This document shows, one piece after another, positions 16,740 to 25,208 of a stretch of DNA of 39,108 bases (position 1 is its first letter; the number at the start of each line of letters is the position of its first letter). The notes under the pieces were generated by a model. It saw nothing but the letters and a program-made list of their open reading frames with translations. It was not told the origin of the DNA and made no database searches. The DNA comes from DASVSE01 sp036399715 (GTDB taxonomy: Bacteria; Bacteroidota; Rhodothermia; Rhodothermales; Rubricoccaceae), in contig DASWMO010000140.1 in the NCBI GenBank assembly GCA_036399715.1, positions 1 to 39,108 of the forward strand, given 5' to 3'. The position numbers and the translations under genes are program-made.

Positions 16740-17228
16740 TCAGCTGTTGTTGCGCTCGTTGCGGCGTTGCACGACGAGCACGGCGATGAGGAATGCGCGC
16801 ACGACGAGCGGGAGCGCGTCCGAGACGTCGAGGTGGAGGCGTGAGCGGATGTGGCCCGTCCAGTCCGCCCGCCCGGCGACCTCGCCGTCGGCGTAGACGG
16901 CCCAGCGGCGGCCGAACCAGCCCTCGGGCTCGAGGTCCAGCGTGAGGTCGGCGTCGGTCCCGAGCGCGTCCGCGTCGAACGTGACGACCGTCCGCCGGCG
17001 GAAGACGCTCGGCCGGCGCGAGGCGGCGACATGCACGCCGTCGAGGTCGAGCACGAGTTCCTGCTGGAGCAGGCCGACGGGGCGGAACTCGTAGTCCGCG
17101 TCGCCGACGGTGAGGCGGCCGCCGCGGAAGAGGCGGAGCGAGACCTCGCCCAAGGGCTCGCCCGATCCGTCGGTGTCCGAGAGCGTGAACGTCTGCCGGA
17201 ACAGGCTGGTCGGTTCGGCGACGATCAT
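16740..17228 (-). CDS. Hypothetical protein between amylase and 5'-nucleotidase
   Basis: This 162-residue protein has no signal peptide and many short beta strands (SLRLFRGGRLTVGDADYEF, RTVVTFDADALGTDADLTL) with a hydrophobic C-terminal helix (VVRAFLIAVLVVQ) before a charged tail QRRNERNNS. The strand-rich body with a buried C-terminal helix recalls the tubby/LURP-one/scramblase-like fold, but this is only a visual resemblance. Its ATG overlaps the amylase TGA in an ATGA junction (17225-17228), so it is translationally coupled to the amylase and co-expressed with the 5'-nucleotidase. A membrane-associated role fits; nothing specific can be claimed. Confidence 0.75.
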   Translation of the reverse strand: MIVAEPTSLFRQTFTLSDTDGSGEPLGEVSLRLFRGGRLTVGDADYEFRPVGLLQQELVLDLDGVHVAASRRPSVFRRRTVVTFDADALGTDADLTLDLEPEGWFGRRWAVYADGEVAGRADWTGHIRSRLHLDVSDALPLVVRAFLIAVLVVQRRNERNNS

Positions 17229-19714
17229 CGGAGCGTGACGACGCGGTAGCCGCCGCCGGGCACGGGAAACGCGAGGCCCGCCGCGTCCGCGACGGGGAGC
17301 GACGGGTCGAGCGCGTCGAGCGCGAGGCCGTCCACGCCGAGGCCCGGCACGCGCACGTCCGCAGGCCGACGGGCCGTGTTGAGCGCGACCACGACGTCCG
17401 AGTCGGCCGAGGTCCGACGGTAGACCCAGAGCGTCTCCGTCGCCGTGAGGGTTTCGAAGGCGCCGTGGCGGAGCGCGGGCAGGCTCTGCCGGAGGTCGGC
17501 GAGGCGCGAGGCCGCATCGCGCAGCGACACCTGCGCCGTTTCAAGTGTCCCGCCGAGGTCCTGCCACGGCATCGGGCGGCGGTTGTCGGGGTCGCCGGCG
17601 CCGGTCATCCCGATCTCGTCGCCGTAGTACACGACGGGCACGCCGGGCGTGGTGAAGAGGTAGGCGAGGGCCAGCTCCATCTTGCGGTACGAGTCGGTGT
17701 CGTCCACGCGCGGCGCGTTCGGCCCCCAGCCCAGCTCGGCCTCGTTGGCGCCCGCGGGCACGTCGCCGTCGGCGAAGGCCATGAAGCGCGTCTTGTCGTG
17801 GCTGTCGAGGGGGTTGCCCATGACGTTCAGCGGACCGTAGACGGCGAGCGAGCGGTCCATCTCGTCGGCGAGCAGGCGCATCGAGGCGCCGCGGGCGAGG
17901 GCCGCGACGGCGGCGTCGTAGAGCAGGAAGTTGAACTGCGCGTCCAGCTGCCCTGGCACGACGTAGCTGGAGACGAGGCCGTACGAACCGAACGTCTCGC
18001 CGATCTGGTAGACCGGGACCGGCCGGCCGGCGTTCTCCTCGGCGACGCGGGCCGTAAGGGCGCGCCAGAACGCGTTGGGCACGTGCTTCACGGCGTCGTG
18101 GCGGAAGCCGTCCGCGCCCGTCTCGCGGAGCCACCAGATCGCGTCGTCCGCGACCTGCCGGACGGCTTCAGGCGAGGCCTCGAAGTCGAAGGTCGGCAGG
18201 TACGGCTCGAACCACGTCGTGAGGCGGTAGTCGTCCCACCGGCGCAGGTTGAGCGAGCCGTCGGGCAGTTCCAGGCTCCCGAACCACTCGGGGTGCTCCG
18301 TGACGTACGGGTGCGAGTCGTGGACGTGGTGCGCGACGACGTCGAGCAAGACGCGCAGGCCGCGGGCGTGGGCGGCGGCGACGGTCCGGCGGAGCAGGTC
18401 GAGGCTGCCGAGGTGCTCGTCGACCGCACGCGGACGGCTCGGCCAGTAGCCGTGGTAGCCTGTGTAGAGGCGGTGTGGGGCGGGGTACTCGCGCTCGGCG
18501 CCGGGCGGGTTGTCGTAGACCGGCGAGAGCCACAGCGTGTTGACGCCGAGGCGGGTGAAGTAGCCGCTCTCGACGGCGTCGAGGAGGCCCTGGAGGTCGC
18601 CGCCGTGGTAGTTGGCCGGCGCGAGCAGGCTGTCGGCGAGGACGGGCCGGTCGTTGGTGCGGTCGCCGTTGCGGAAGCGGTCGAGGACGACCTGGTACAC
18701 GACGGCGTCCTGCCAGACGAACGGCGCGGCGCCGGGCTCCGTCTCCGCCGTCTGGGCCGTCCCGAGCGGGTGGCCGTCGAGCAGCAGCACCTCGACCCAC
18801 CGCGACGTGAGGCCGGCCGCCGTCGCGGCGACGCGCAGGCGGTGCAGGCCGGCGGGCATGGCCGCGAGGTCGACCGTCGCGACGGCTGTCCCGGCCGGGT
18901 CCGTCCCGGCCCCGACCACGACGACGTGGCGCGTCTCGACGGGCGCGTTGTCGACGAGCGCGACGAACGTGACGGGCCCGAGGTCGGCCGGCGCCCCGTC
19001 AGCGCCGTCGCGGGCGATCGCGAAGCGGATCGCCGTCCGGTCGTTGGCGAGGTCGGGCGGGCCGAGGCGTAGGCGGCCCGGCGCGGCCCCGGCGACCGTC
19101 AGGATGTTGTTGTACGCGCCGAACGGGTTGAGCGTCGAGTCGCGGCTCGCCGGGTCGAGCACCTCGACGCCGTCGACGACGAGCTTGTACTCGTAGCGCC
19201 CGGGCGTGATGGCACGCGTCCGCGCAAGGCCGCCGGCTCCGTCGGCCGTGAGCGGGTCGGATGTCCGGCTCCAGTCGTTGAAGCCGCCGATGACGTGGAC
19301 ACTTGCCGGCGCCGGGCGTCCGGGCGTCAGGTCGTACCGGAACGTCACGGTCGGCTCGACGGCCGCCTCGACGGCCAGCCCGCGCAGAGCGCCAGCGTGC
19401 GGCCCGCCGGCGATGGTGTACGGCACGACGGTGAGGCCCGAGAAGCCCTCGCGGGCCGCAATCGCGACACGCCCGTCGCCGACGTCGGTCGCGGTCACGT
19501 CGCCCGAGGCGCCCCAGACGACGGCCGCACCCGGCCCGAGCAGGTCAGCGGTGAGCAGGGTGTCCGCCCGGCCGGCGACGACGCGCACGACCGGCGCGAC
19601 GGCCTCCGCCGCCCGCTCTTCCGCCGGAGCGGGCGGCACATCGACGGCGCCGTGGCGCGCGGACGAACACCCGGCGAGGGCGAGCAACGCGACGATCGGG
19701 AGGCGGACGGACAT
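17225..19714 (-). CDS. CBM48-GH13 alpha-amylase family lipoprotein
   Basis: This is an 829-residue secreted lipoprotein (signal peptide and lipobox ALAGC, C16, from the ATG at 19714; an upstream start at 19753 would bury the signal). After about 90 residues of Ig-like sequence comes a CBM48-type starch-binding domain (VHVIGGFNDWSR ... GRYEYKLVVDG, about 115-205), another beta domain, and a GH13 barrel (about 345-800). The catalytic residues are D540 (FRHDAVKH, nucleophile), E573 (QIGETFG, acid/base) and D640 (DSHDKTR). It probably cleaves alpha-1,4-glucans at the cell surface, possibly as a neopullulanase or cyclomaltodextrinase-like enzyme. It heads a three-gene operon with an unknown protein and a 5'-nucleotidase. 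Confidence 0.94.
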   Translation of the reverse strand: MSVRLPIVALLALAGCSSARHGAVDVPPAPAEERAAEAVAPVVRVVAGRADTLLTADLLGPGAAVVWGASGDVTATDVGDGRVAIAAREGFSGLTVVPYTIAGGPHAGALRGLAVEAAVEPTVTFRYDLTPGRPAPASVHVIGGFNDWSRTSDPLTADGAGGLARTRAITPGRYEYKLVVDGVEVLDPASRDSTLNPFGAYNNILTVAGAAPGRLRLGPPDLANDRTAIRFAIARDGADGAPADLGPVTFVALVDNAPVETRHVVVVGAGTDPAGTAVATVDLAAMPAGLHRLRVAATAAGLTSRWVEVLLLDGHPLGTAQTAETEPGAAPFVWQDAVVYQVVLDRFRNGDRTNDRPVLADSLLAPANYHGGDLQGLLDAVESGYFTRLGVNTLWLSPVYDNPPGAEREYPAPHRLYTGYHGYWPSRPRAVDEHLGSLDLLRRTVAAAHARGLRVLLDVVAHHVHDSHPYVTEHPEWFGSLELPDGSLNLRRWDDYRLTTWFEPYLPTFDFEASPEAVRQVADDAIWWLRETGADGFRHDAVKHVPNAFWRALTARVAEENAGRPVPVYQIGETFGSYGLVSSYVVPGQLDAQFNFLLYDAAVAALARGASMRLLADEMDRSLAVYGPLNVMGNPLDSHDKTRFMAFADGDVPAGANEAELGWGPNAPRVDDTDSYRKMELALAYLFTTPGVPVVYYGDEIGMTGAGDPDNRRPMPWQDLGGTLETAQVSLRDAASRLADLRQSLPALRHGAFETLTATETLWVYRRTSADSDVVVALNTARRPADVRVPGLGVDGLALDALDPSLPVADAAGLAFPVPGGGYRVVTLR

Positions 19715-19749
19715 AGGTTCGGGGTGACCCGGCGGCGCAGAGGAGCGCG

Positions 19750-19757
19750 CCAAGGTA
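19750..19757 (-). promoter_or_regulatory. Probable -7 element of the amylase operon
   Basis: TACCTTGG on the minus strand ends 35 bases before the amylase ATG at 19714 and fits TAnnTTTG in seven of eight positions. Confidence 0.35.
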
Positions 19758-19780
19758 CGGGGCCATGCGTTACGGCGCGG

Positions 19781-20119
19781 CTACTCGTCCGGCCGCTGGC
19801 GCCGCGCCTTCGTCGCAGACTGTCGCTTCTTCGCGTCCAGGCGCCGTACCCGCGAGCCCTTCGTCGGCTTCGTCGCCGTGCGTGGCTTCACGGGCCGGTT
19901 CAGCTCCACGAGGCGCCGGCGCAGCTCGTCGAGCGCCAGCCCCTTGTTGCGGTACTGACTCCGGCTTTCCCGCATCGTCACCCGAATGCCGGTCGGCCGG
20001 TGCGTGAGCCGGACGCCCGTCTCGACCTTGTTGGCGCGCTGCCCGCCCTTCGTGCCCGCGCGGAGCGTCTCCACGTCGCACTCGTCCCAGAGCGCGTCGT
20101 CGGTCTCGGGGATCGTCAC
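19781..20119 (-). CDS. Class I release factor-like protein (GGQ domain)
   Basis: This 112-residue protein consists of the RF-1 catalytic domain alone: AGTKGGQRANKVETGVRL contains the universal GGQ that triggers peptidyl-tRNA hydrolysis on the ribosome. HRPTGIRVTMRESRSQ and NKGLALDELRRRL are the usual following elements. It lacks the codon-recognition domains of RF1/RF2. The C-terminal 35 residues are very basic (GSRVRRLDAKKRQSATKARR), like the ArfB tail that enters the empty mRNA channel, so rescue of stalled ribosomes is a fair inference. The usual GPGGQ is replaced by GTKGGQ. The GTG start at 20119 overlaps the MgtC stop as GTGA, so it is coupled to mgtC. Confidence 0.85.
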   Translation of the reverse strand: MTIPETDDALWDECDVETLRAGTKGGQRANKVETGVRLTHRPTGIRVTMRESRSQYRNKGLALDELRRRLVELNRPVKPRTATKPTKGSRVRRLDAKKRQSATKARRQRPDE

Positions 20120-20577
20120 GGGGCCGGGCGGGCGAACCGCTCCTCGAACCGCTGCCCCCAGTCGAGCACGAGGACCAGCAGGACCGTCGCGCCGATGGCG
20201 AGCACGGGCCGCCCGAGGGCGACCGCGATGCCGACCGGCGAGACGGCAAGCACGGCCGCGGCCGTCGTCAGCCCGCGCGTCCGGTCTTCGGATCGGTGCT
20301 TGTAGATGATGCCCGCGCCGACGAACCCCAGCGCCGTCGCGACGGCCTGGATCGAGCGGACGGGGTCCGTCCGCACCATCTCGCTCCCTGGGTAGCTCTC
20401 GCCCGCGATGAGGCTCACCTTCACGAGGAGGAACGACGCGAACGAGACGAGCATCATCGTCCGGAAGCCCGCGCCCTTGTTCTTCCGCTCGCGCTCCCAC
20501 CCCACGGCGCCGCCGAGCGCGAGCGCGAGCACGCCCTGGGCGAGCGAGAGCAGGTCGGCGAGAGCTGTGTCGAGCAC
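20116..20577 (-). CDS. MgtC/SapB family membrane protein
   Basis: This 153-residue inner-membrane protein has four to five hydrophobic helices and the MgtC family signatures GGAVGWERE near the N-terminus and ALGFVGAGIIYKH in the middle, followed by RGLTTAAAVLAVSPVGIAVALG. In pathogens MgtC inhibits the F1Fo ATP synthase and is linked to magnesium limitation and phosphate homeostasis; in free-living bacteria the role is less clear. I start it at the GTG at 20577, directly before the first helix; the longer open frame upstream is Arg/Ala-rich and overlaps the divergent thyA promoter region. It overlaps the release-factor-like gene by four bases and is divergent from thyA (109 bases). Confidence 0.88.
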   Translation of the reverse strand: MLDTALADLLSLAQGVLALALGGAVGWERERKNKGAGFRTMMLVSFASFLLVKVSLIAGESYPGSEMVRTDPVRSIQAVATALGFVGAGIIYKHRSEDRTRGLTTAAAVLAVSPVGIAVALGRPVLAIGATVLLVLVLDWGQRFEERFARPAP

Positions 20578-20656
20578 GGTGCAGAGGTGGGCGTCGTCCC
20601 CCGACGCCTCCGCCCCGCCCCGGGGTTCCGCTCGCACCGTCGCCGCCCGCTCGCCG

Positions 20657-20664
20657 TACGTTCC
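20657..20664 (+). promoter_or_regulatory. Possible -7 element of thyA
   Basis: TACGTTCC lies 22 bases before the thyA ATG at 20687 and fits TAnnTTTG at the first six positions. Confidence 0.3.
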
Positions 20665-20686
20665 CGCCGCCCCCGCCCGACGCCCG

Positions 20687-21625
20687 ATGCCCGACCTTCT
20701 CGACGCCCCCGCCGTCACCACGACGGCTGCCGAAACCACCTACCTCGCCCTCGTCCGGCGCGTCCTCGACACGGGCGTCCGCACGTCCAACCGGACCGGC
20801 ACGGACACGCTCGCGCTCTTCGGCGAGCACTACACGGTCGACCTCGCCGAGGGCTATCCGCTGCTGACGACCAAGAAGGTCGCCTTCCGGGCGATGCTCC
20901 ACGAGACGCTGTGGTACCTGAGCGGCGCGGACCACATCCGCGACCTCCGCCAGCACACGGCGATCTGGGACGACTGGGCGACGCCCGAGGGCGACCTCGA
21001 AACGGCCTACGGCCGCTTCTGGCGGCGCTTTCCCGTGCCCGCCGCGGGCGCCGCCCTCGGCGGCGAGGTCTGGGCCGATGCCCGTCATCCGAACGTCCGC
21101 ACCGAAGCCGACGGGTCGTTGTCGTTCGACCAGCTCGGCTACGTGCTCGACACGCTCCGCCGCGACCCGCAGAGCCGCCGACTTGTCGTGAGCGCGTGGC
21201 ACCCCGCGAACGCGGCCGTGAGCCGGCTGCCGCCGTGCCACTACTCGTTCTGCTTCAATGTCACGCCGGGCGCGGACGGCGAGCCGGGGCGCCTCAACTG
21301 CCACCTCACGCAGCGCTCGGCCGACCTCGCGCTCGGCGTCCCGTTCAACCTCGCGTGTTATGCCCTGCTGACCCACGTCGTCGCCGGGCTTACGGGCCTG
21401 CGCCCGGGCCGCTTCGCGCACTCGCTCGTAGACGCGCACGTCTACGTGAACCACGTCGACGGCCTCCGCGAGCAGCTCGCCCGCACGCCCACACCCGCGC
21501 CGACGCTCCGCATCGCGCCGCACGCCGATGGCCGCCCGAAAGATCTCGCTGAGCTGACCGTCGAGGATTTCGCCCTTGACGGCTACACCCCGCAGTCTGC
21601 CATCCGCTTCCCCGTCGCCGTCTGA
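20687..21625 (+). CDS. thyA: Thymidylate synthase
   Basis: This 312-residue enzyme converts dUMP to dTMP with methylene-tetrahydrofolate, giving dihydrofolate. Catalytic C184 lies in LPPCHYSFCFNV. Other signatures are the phosphate-binding Arg in RTSNRTGTDTLALFGEH (N-terminal loop), ELLWYL-like HETLWYLSGADHIR, AYGRFWR, QRSADLALGVPFNLACYALL and DAHVYVNHVDGLREQL. The insertion between AYGRFWR and the dimer interface (PVPAAGAALGGEVWADARH) makes it longer than E. coli ThyA (264 aa), a form common in Bacteroidetes relatives. The ATG at 20687 matches the family. It is followed by folA after two bases, the classical pairing in which DHFR recycles the dihydrofolate made here. Confidence 0.97.
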   Translation: MPDLLDAPAVTTTAAETTYLALVRRVLDTGVRTSNRTGTDTLALFGEHYTVDLAEGYPLLTTKKVAFRAMLHETLWYLSGADHIRDLRQHTAIWDDWATPEGDLETAYGRFWRRFPVPAAGAALGGEVWADARHPNVRTEADGSLSFDQLGYVLDTLRRDPQSRRLVVSAWHPANAAVSRLPPCHYSFCFNVTPGADGEPGRLNCHLTQRSADLALGVPFNLACYALLTHVVAGLTGLRPGRFAHSLVDAHVYVNHVDGLREQLARTPTPAPTLRIAPHADGRPKDLAELTVEDFALDGYTPQSAIRFPVAV

Positions 21626-21627
21626 GC

Positions 21628-22200
21628 ATGCCCTCTTCCCCTGAACTCGTCGTCGTCGCGGCCGTGGCCGACGCACTTGGCCAGCCCGGCGACCGCCTCA
21701 TCGGGCGGGGCCTCGACCTGCCGTGGCACCTGCCGGCCGACCTGAAACGATTCAAGGCGATGACGCTCGGGCACCCGCTTGTGATGGGCCGCCGGACGTT
21801 CGAGAGCCTGCTGCACCAGTTCGGTGGGCCCCTCCCCGGCCGCGAGACCGTCGTGCTGACGCGCCACCCCGAGGCGTCGCACCACCCGGGTATCCACGTC
21901 TGCTCGTCCGTCGAGGCCGCCGTCGAGGCGTTCGCCGGCTCGCCGACCGTCTTCATCGGCGGCGGGGCCGCCGTCTACGCGGACGTCCTCGGCGAGGGGC
22001 CCCGTCTCGCAGACCGCCTCGAACTGACGTTCGTCGAGGGCGACTTCTCGGGCGACACGTTCTTCCCGCCCTACCGCCACCTGCTCGCCGACCATGGCGG
22101 CCCGTTCGAGCGCACGTTCTCGGAGCGCCACGATGCGGCCGACGGCCGGCCCGCTTTCCGGTTCGAAACCTTCGTCCGCGCCCCTCAGGATTTGCCCTAA
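21628..22200 (+). CDS. folA: Dihydrofolate reductase
   Basis: This 190-residue enzyme reduces dihydrofolate to tetrahydrofolate with NADPH. It shows VVAAVADAL at the N-terminus, LPWHLPADLKRFKAMTLGH (substrate-binding loop with the conserved Trp and Asp), MGRRTFESL (NADPH-binding), and FIGGGAAVYADVL (Gly-Gly turn). The C-terminal strands DRLELTFVEGDFSGDTFFPP and FRFETFVR are normal. An extra segment GQPGDRLIGRGLD lies in the Met20-loop region, making this loop longer than in E. coli FolA. It starts two bases after thyA, so the pair is one operon, and a histidine kinase gene begins 49 bases downstream on the same strand. Confidence 0.95.
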   Translation: MPSSPELVVVAAVADALGQPGDRLIGRGLDLPWHLPADLKRFKAMTLGHPLVMGRRTFESLLHQFGGPLPGRETVVLTRHPEASHHPGIHVCSSVEAAVEAFAGSPTVFIGGGAAVYADVLGEGPRLADRLELTFVEGDFSGDTFFPPYRHLLADHGGPFERTFSERHDAADGRPAFRFETFVRAPQDLP

Positions 22201-22249
22201 AGGATGCGTCGAAGTGGCCGATGTCCGGAGCCAGTGTTTCACCTGCTCT

Positions 22250-23971
22250 GTGCCTCGCCTCGTCCACCTGATCGACTCCCTCAATCCGGTCCGCGGCGAG
22301 TCGGGCAGGAGTTCGCTGACGCTCCGCACGTTCCGGTTCACATGCCTGTCGGCGGTCGTGCTGCTGCCAGCGTTCGGGTGGCTGTACCACGCTTCGGGCG
22401 AGCCGGTCGTGGACCCGTGGGGGCTGCGCGCCGTCGGCTCGGTCGGCGCGGGCGCGCTGTTGGGGCTGAGCTACGTCAGCGCAACCGTGCGGCGGCACAC
22501 GGGCCCGTTGCACCAGACCGCGATATATGCCATGACGGCGTACATCGGGTGGCTCTCGCACGCCAACGGCCTTTCGGCGAACTACGCGCTCGGCTACCTG
22601 TTCGTCTTCGCCGCGCTCGCCCTCTCGCACAGCCTCGCGTACACGCGCCGCGGGCCGTTCGTCCGCTACCTGCTCGTCTCGACGGGCGTCGCCCTGGCCG
22701 TCGCCATAGCGACGGTGCAGCCCGGCGTTTGGCCGCCCCTGTTCGCCGTGAGCGTCGTCGTCCTCGCCGTGATGCTCTACATCGCCGTCGAGGCGCGGAT
22801 GGAGACCCACCGCGCGCTTGAGGTCAGCCAGGCGCAGCACACGGCCGCCGAGACCCTCGCCGGGGCCGGCAGCTGGGTCGTCGACCTCATCCAGGGTGGC
22901 CGGACCTGGTCGGCCGGCGCACGGCGCCTCTACGGCATCGCCCCGGATGCCGTGCTGCCGTCGATGCTGACGCTCGTCCACCCGGACGACCGCGGCCGCG
23001 CGACCCGCGTCAACGAACGCCTCGCGCGCGACGGCGGCACGGCCGAGCTGACGTTCCGCGCCGTCACCGCGGGCGGGGCCGAGCGCACGCTTCAGTCCAT
23101 CTCGCGCGCCGAGCCCGGCCCCGACGGCCGCCCGGCGCGCCTCACAGGCGTCCTACTCGACGTGACCGCGCAGGTCGCCCGCGAGGCCGACCTCCGCGAC
23201 GCCCGCGACCGCGCCGAGGCCGCCGACCGCGCGAAGAGCGACTTTCTGGCCAACATGAGCCACGAGATCCGGACGCCGCTCACGGCCATCATCGGCTTCG
23301 CGCAGCTGCTCGGCGAGGAGACCGGCGAGGCCTACCGCGACCTCGTCGGGCCGATCGAGTCCGGCGGGCTGCGCCTGCTCGACACGCTCAATTCGGTCCT
23401 CGATCTCGCCCGGATGGACGCCGGGCACGACACGCTCCAGCTCACGCCGGTCGATGCCGGGGCCGAGGTGCGTGCTGTCGTCGCGATGCTCGCACCTCGG
23501 GCAACCGGCGTCGCCGTCATCGCGGACATTGCCGCGGGCGTGCCGCGTGCCCTTGCAGACCGCCCGGCGCTCAGCCGCGTCCTCGCCAACCTCGTCTCGA
23601 ACGCCGTCAAGTTCACGCAGGCCGGCGAGGTCCGCGTGTCCGTGCGCCCCGCCCCGGACGGCGGCGTCACGGTGACCGTCGCCGACACCGGGGCGGGCAT
23701 GAGCGCCGACTTTATGGCGACGCTCTACGAGCCGTTCCGCCAGGCCTCGACTGGATGGGGGCGCAGCCACGAGGGGACGGGCCTCGGGCTGACGATCACG
23801 CAGCGCCTCGTGCACGCGATGGGCGGCACGCTGTCCGTCGAGAGCGCGGTCGGCCGGGGGAGCGTCTTCACGCTCCACCTTGCCGCCGCGCCCGAGCGGC
23901 CCACCGGTGCGCCGATGCCTGCGGTTAAAGGGCGTGCACGAGCCGTCGCGCCAGCGTCCCCGCCGGCGTAA
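22250..23971 (+). CDS. Membrane sensor histidine kinase with PAS domain
   Basis: This 573-residue kinase has about six hydrophobic helices in residues 20-195, a PAS domain (about 205-315, with GSWVVDL, LVHPDDR and LLDVTAQ), a dimerisation helix with phosphoacceptor H338 (NMSHEIRTPLTAIIGFAQLL) and a complete ATPase domain: N box LANLVSNAVKFT, G1 VADTGAGMS, F box LYEPFRQAS and G2 GTGLGLTITQRLV. The GTG at 22250 is chosen because the juxtamembrane segment follows it; another in-frame GTG lies at 22214. Its 6-TM input resembles that of the kinase at 6654-8213. It runs in the thyA-folA direction and its last 47 bases overlap the convergent endonuclease gene. No regulator is adjacent. Confidence 0.9.
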   Translation: MPRLVHLIDSLNPVRGESGRSSLTLRTFRFTCLSAVVLLPAFGWLYHASGEPVVDPWGLRAVGSVGAGALLGLSYVSATVRRHTGPLHQTAIYAMTAYIGWLSHANGLSANYALGYLFVFAALALSHSLAYTRRGPFVRYLLVSTGVALAVAIATVQPGVWPPLFAVSVVVLAVMLYIAVEARMETHRALEVSQAQHTAAETLAGAGSWVVDLIQGGRTWSAGARRLYGIAPDAVLPSMLTLVHPDDRGRATRVNERLARDGGTAELTFRAVTAGGAERTLQSISRAEPGPDGRPARLTGVLLDVTAQVAREADLRDARDRAEAADRAKSDFLANMSHEIRTPLTAIIGFAQLLGEETGEAYRDLVGPIESGGLRLLDTLNSVLDLARMDAGHDTLQLTPVDAGAEVRAVVAMLAPRATGVAVIADIAAGVPRALADRPALSRVLANLVSNAVKFTQAGEVRVSVRPAPDGGVTVTVADTGAGMSADFMATLYEPFRQASTGWGRSHEGTGLGLTITQRLVHAMGGTLSVESAVGRGSVFTLHLAAAPERPTGAPMPAVKGRARAVAPASPPA

Positions 23972-25010
23972 CGGCGCGGACGACGTAGACGCCCGGCGCG
24001 AGTCCGGCGCCGTCGAGCGTGAGGGTGAGGTCGCCGGCCTGGGCCGTGCCCTCGAACAGGACGGCCACGCGGCGGCCGAGCGCGTCGTACGCCTCGGCGA
24101 GAACGGGCGCCGCGGCCGGCAGCACGAGCCGCAGGCGGACTGAGGCCAAGAACGGGTTGGCCGAGACGACGTCCAGGCGGACGGTGAGCGCGTCCGGCCC
24201 GCCCTCGTCTGCGACGACGATCTCGGGGAAGTACGCGCGGCGGGCGAGCGTCGAGTCGAAGGCGAACGGGTTGTCCTTGCCGTTCTGGAAGACCGCGACG
24301 CGGTTGGAGCGCGCCTGGTCCGCCGCCGTGATGGCGTCGATGCGGTGCCAGTTGTAGAGCGTCCGTGCCTGCGTCAGGAACCACGCATGGTCGGCGTCGG
24401 CGTAGACGGCGTCCATGTAGAACATCGCCCGGGCGACGTTGCCCTCGTGGTCCTCGCGCGTCTCCCAGCTCGTGCCCGAGAGCAGCTCGGAGTAGCTGTC
24501 GATGTTCGACGCCGGGATCGCCGTCTGCGTGTACGGCGGCGCGCCGATGTACCAGCGGGTCGTCTGGGTGTCGGGGATCTCGGCGAAGGGCAGGTTGCCG
24601 CGGTCCGCGTTGGCCGTCACCTGGCTCGGGAAGAGGTTGTGGAGGTCGGACTCGGCCGGCGACGTGCTGCCGCCGTTGAGGCGCGACTGGGGGAACGTGT
24701 GCTCCTGGTTGATGCCGGCGCCGTTGTTGAACACGTCCTGGCTCGGGTCCGTGCTCGGGTTGCCGTCGAAGGGCACGAAGAGGCCCGTGTAGACGCACAC
24801 GACGCCCGACTGGCCGCCGACGGTCACGCGGTCGACGATGCTGTAGAGGTCGTCGTTGGAGCCGTAGGACGTCGGCCGGTAGGCGGCGCGGATCGAGGCG
24901 AGCAGCGTCGCGCCGGTCTGGCCGGGGAATAGGACCGTCTGGGTCTGCGCCGACGACGCGGCGGCGGAGAGGCTAACGACGAGAAGAATGAACAGGCGAG
25001 CAGAACGCAT
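23925..25010 (-). CDS. Secreted endonuclease I family protein with T9SS sorting domain
   Basis: This 361-residue protein has a Sec signal peptide (cleavage near SAAASSAQ, residue 21), an endonuclease I/NucM domain (about 30-265) and a C-terminal type IX secretion sorting domain (about 280-361, ending GVYVVRAVTPAGTLARRLV). Catalytic H104 lies in NQEHTFPQSRLN, followed by the metal-binding block SDLHNLFPSQVTANADRGN. It should be exported across the outer membrane and degrade extracellular DNA or RNA non-specifically. Its last 47 bases overlap the convergent histidine kinase. It is divergent from the TonB receptor (356 bases), which with the downstream lipoprotein and phosphodiesterase suggests nucleic acid scavenging. 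Confidence 0.93.
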   Translation of the reverse strand: MRSARLFILLVVSLSAAASSAQTQTVLFPGQTGATLLASIRAAYRPTSYGSNDDLYSIVDRVTVGGQSGVVCVYTGLFVPFDGNPSTDPSQDVFNNGAGINQEHTFPQSRLNGGSTSPAESDLHNLFPSQVTANADRGNLPFAEIPDTQTTRWYIGAPPYTQTAIPASNIDSYSELLSGTSWETREDHEGNVARAMFYMDAVYADADHAWFLTQARTLYNWHRIDAITAADQARSNRVAVFQNGKDNPFAFDSTLARRAYFPEIVVADEGGPDALTVRLDVVSANPFLASVRLRLVLPAAAPVLAEAYDALGRRVAVLFEGTAQAGDLTLTLDGAGLAPGVYVVRAVTPAGTLARRLVHAL

Positions 25011-25208
25011 CGGATGGGGCGGGCAGAGTGGCGAAAAGGATAGAGACGCTTCGCAGCGCCGCCACCCCCACCGCTCGCGAAAAAGCGGCTTGGATGGCCG
25101 ACGCCGGGCGCCGGGGCCACCTGGGCACTCCGAATGGCCCTTTCGGAGCCTGAGTGCAGCTTTTTCAGGGGCGTCACCCGTCCAGCCGGGCGCTCGGGCA
25201 GCGCCAAT

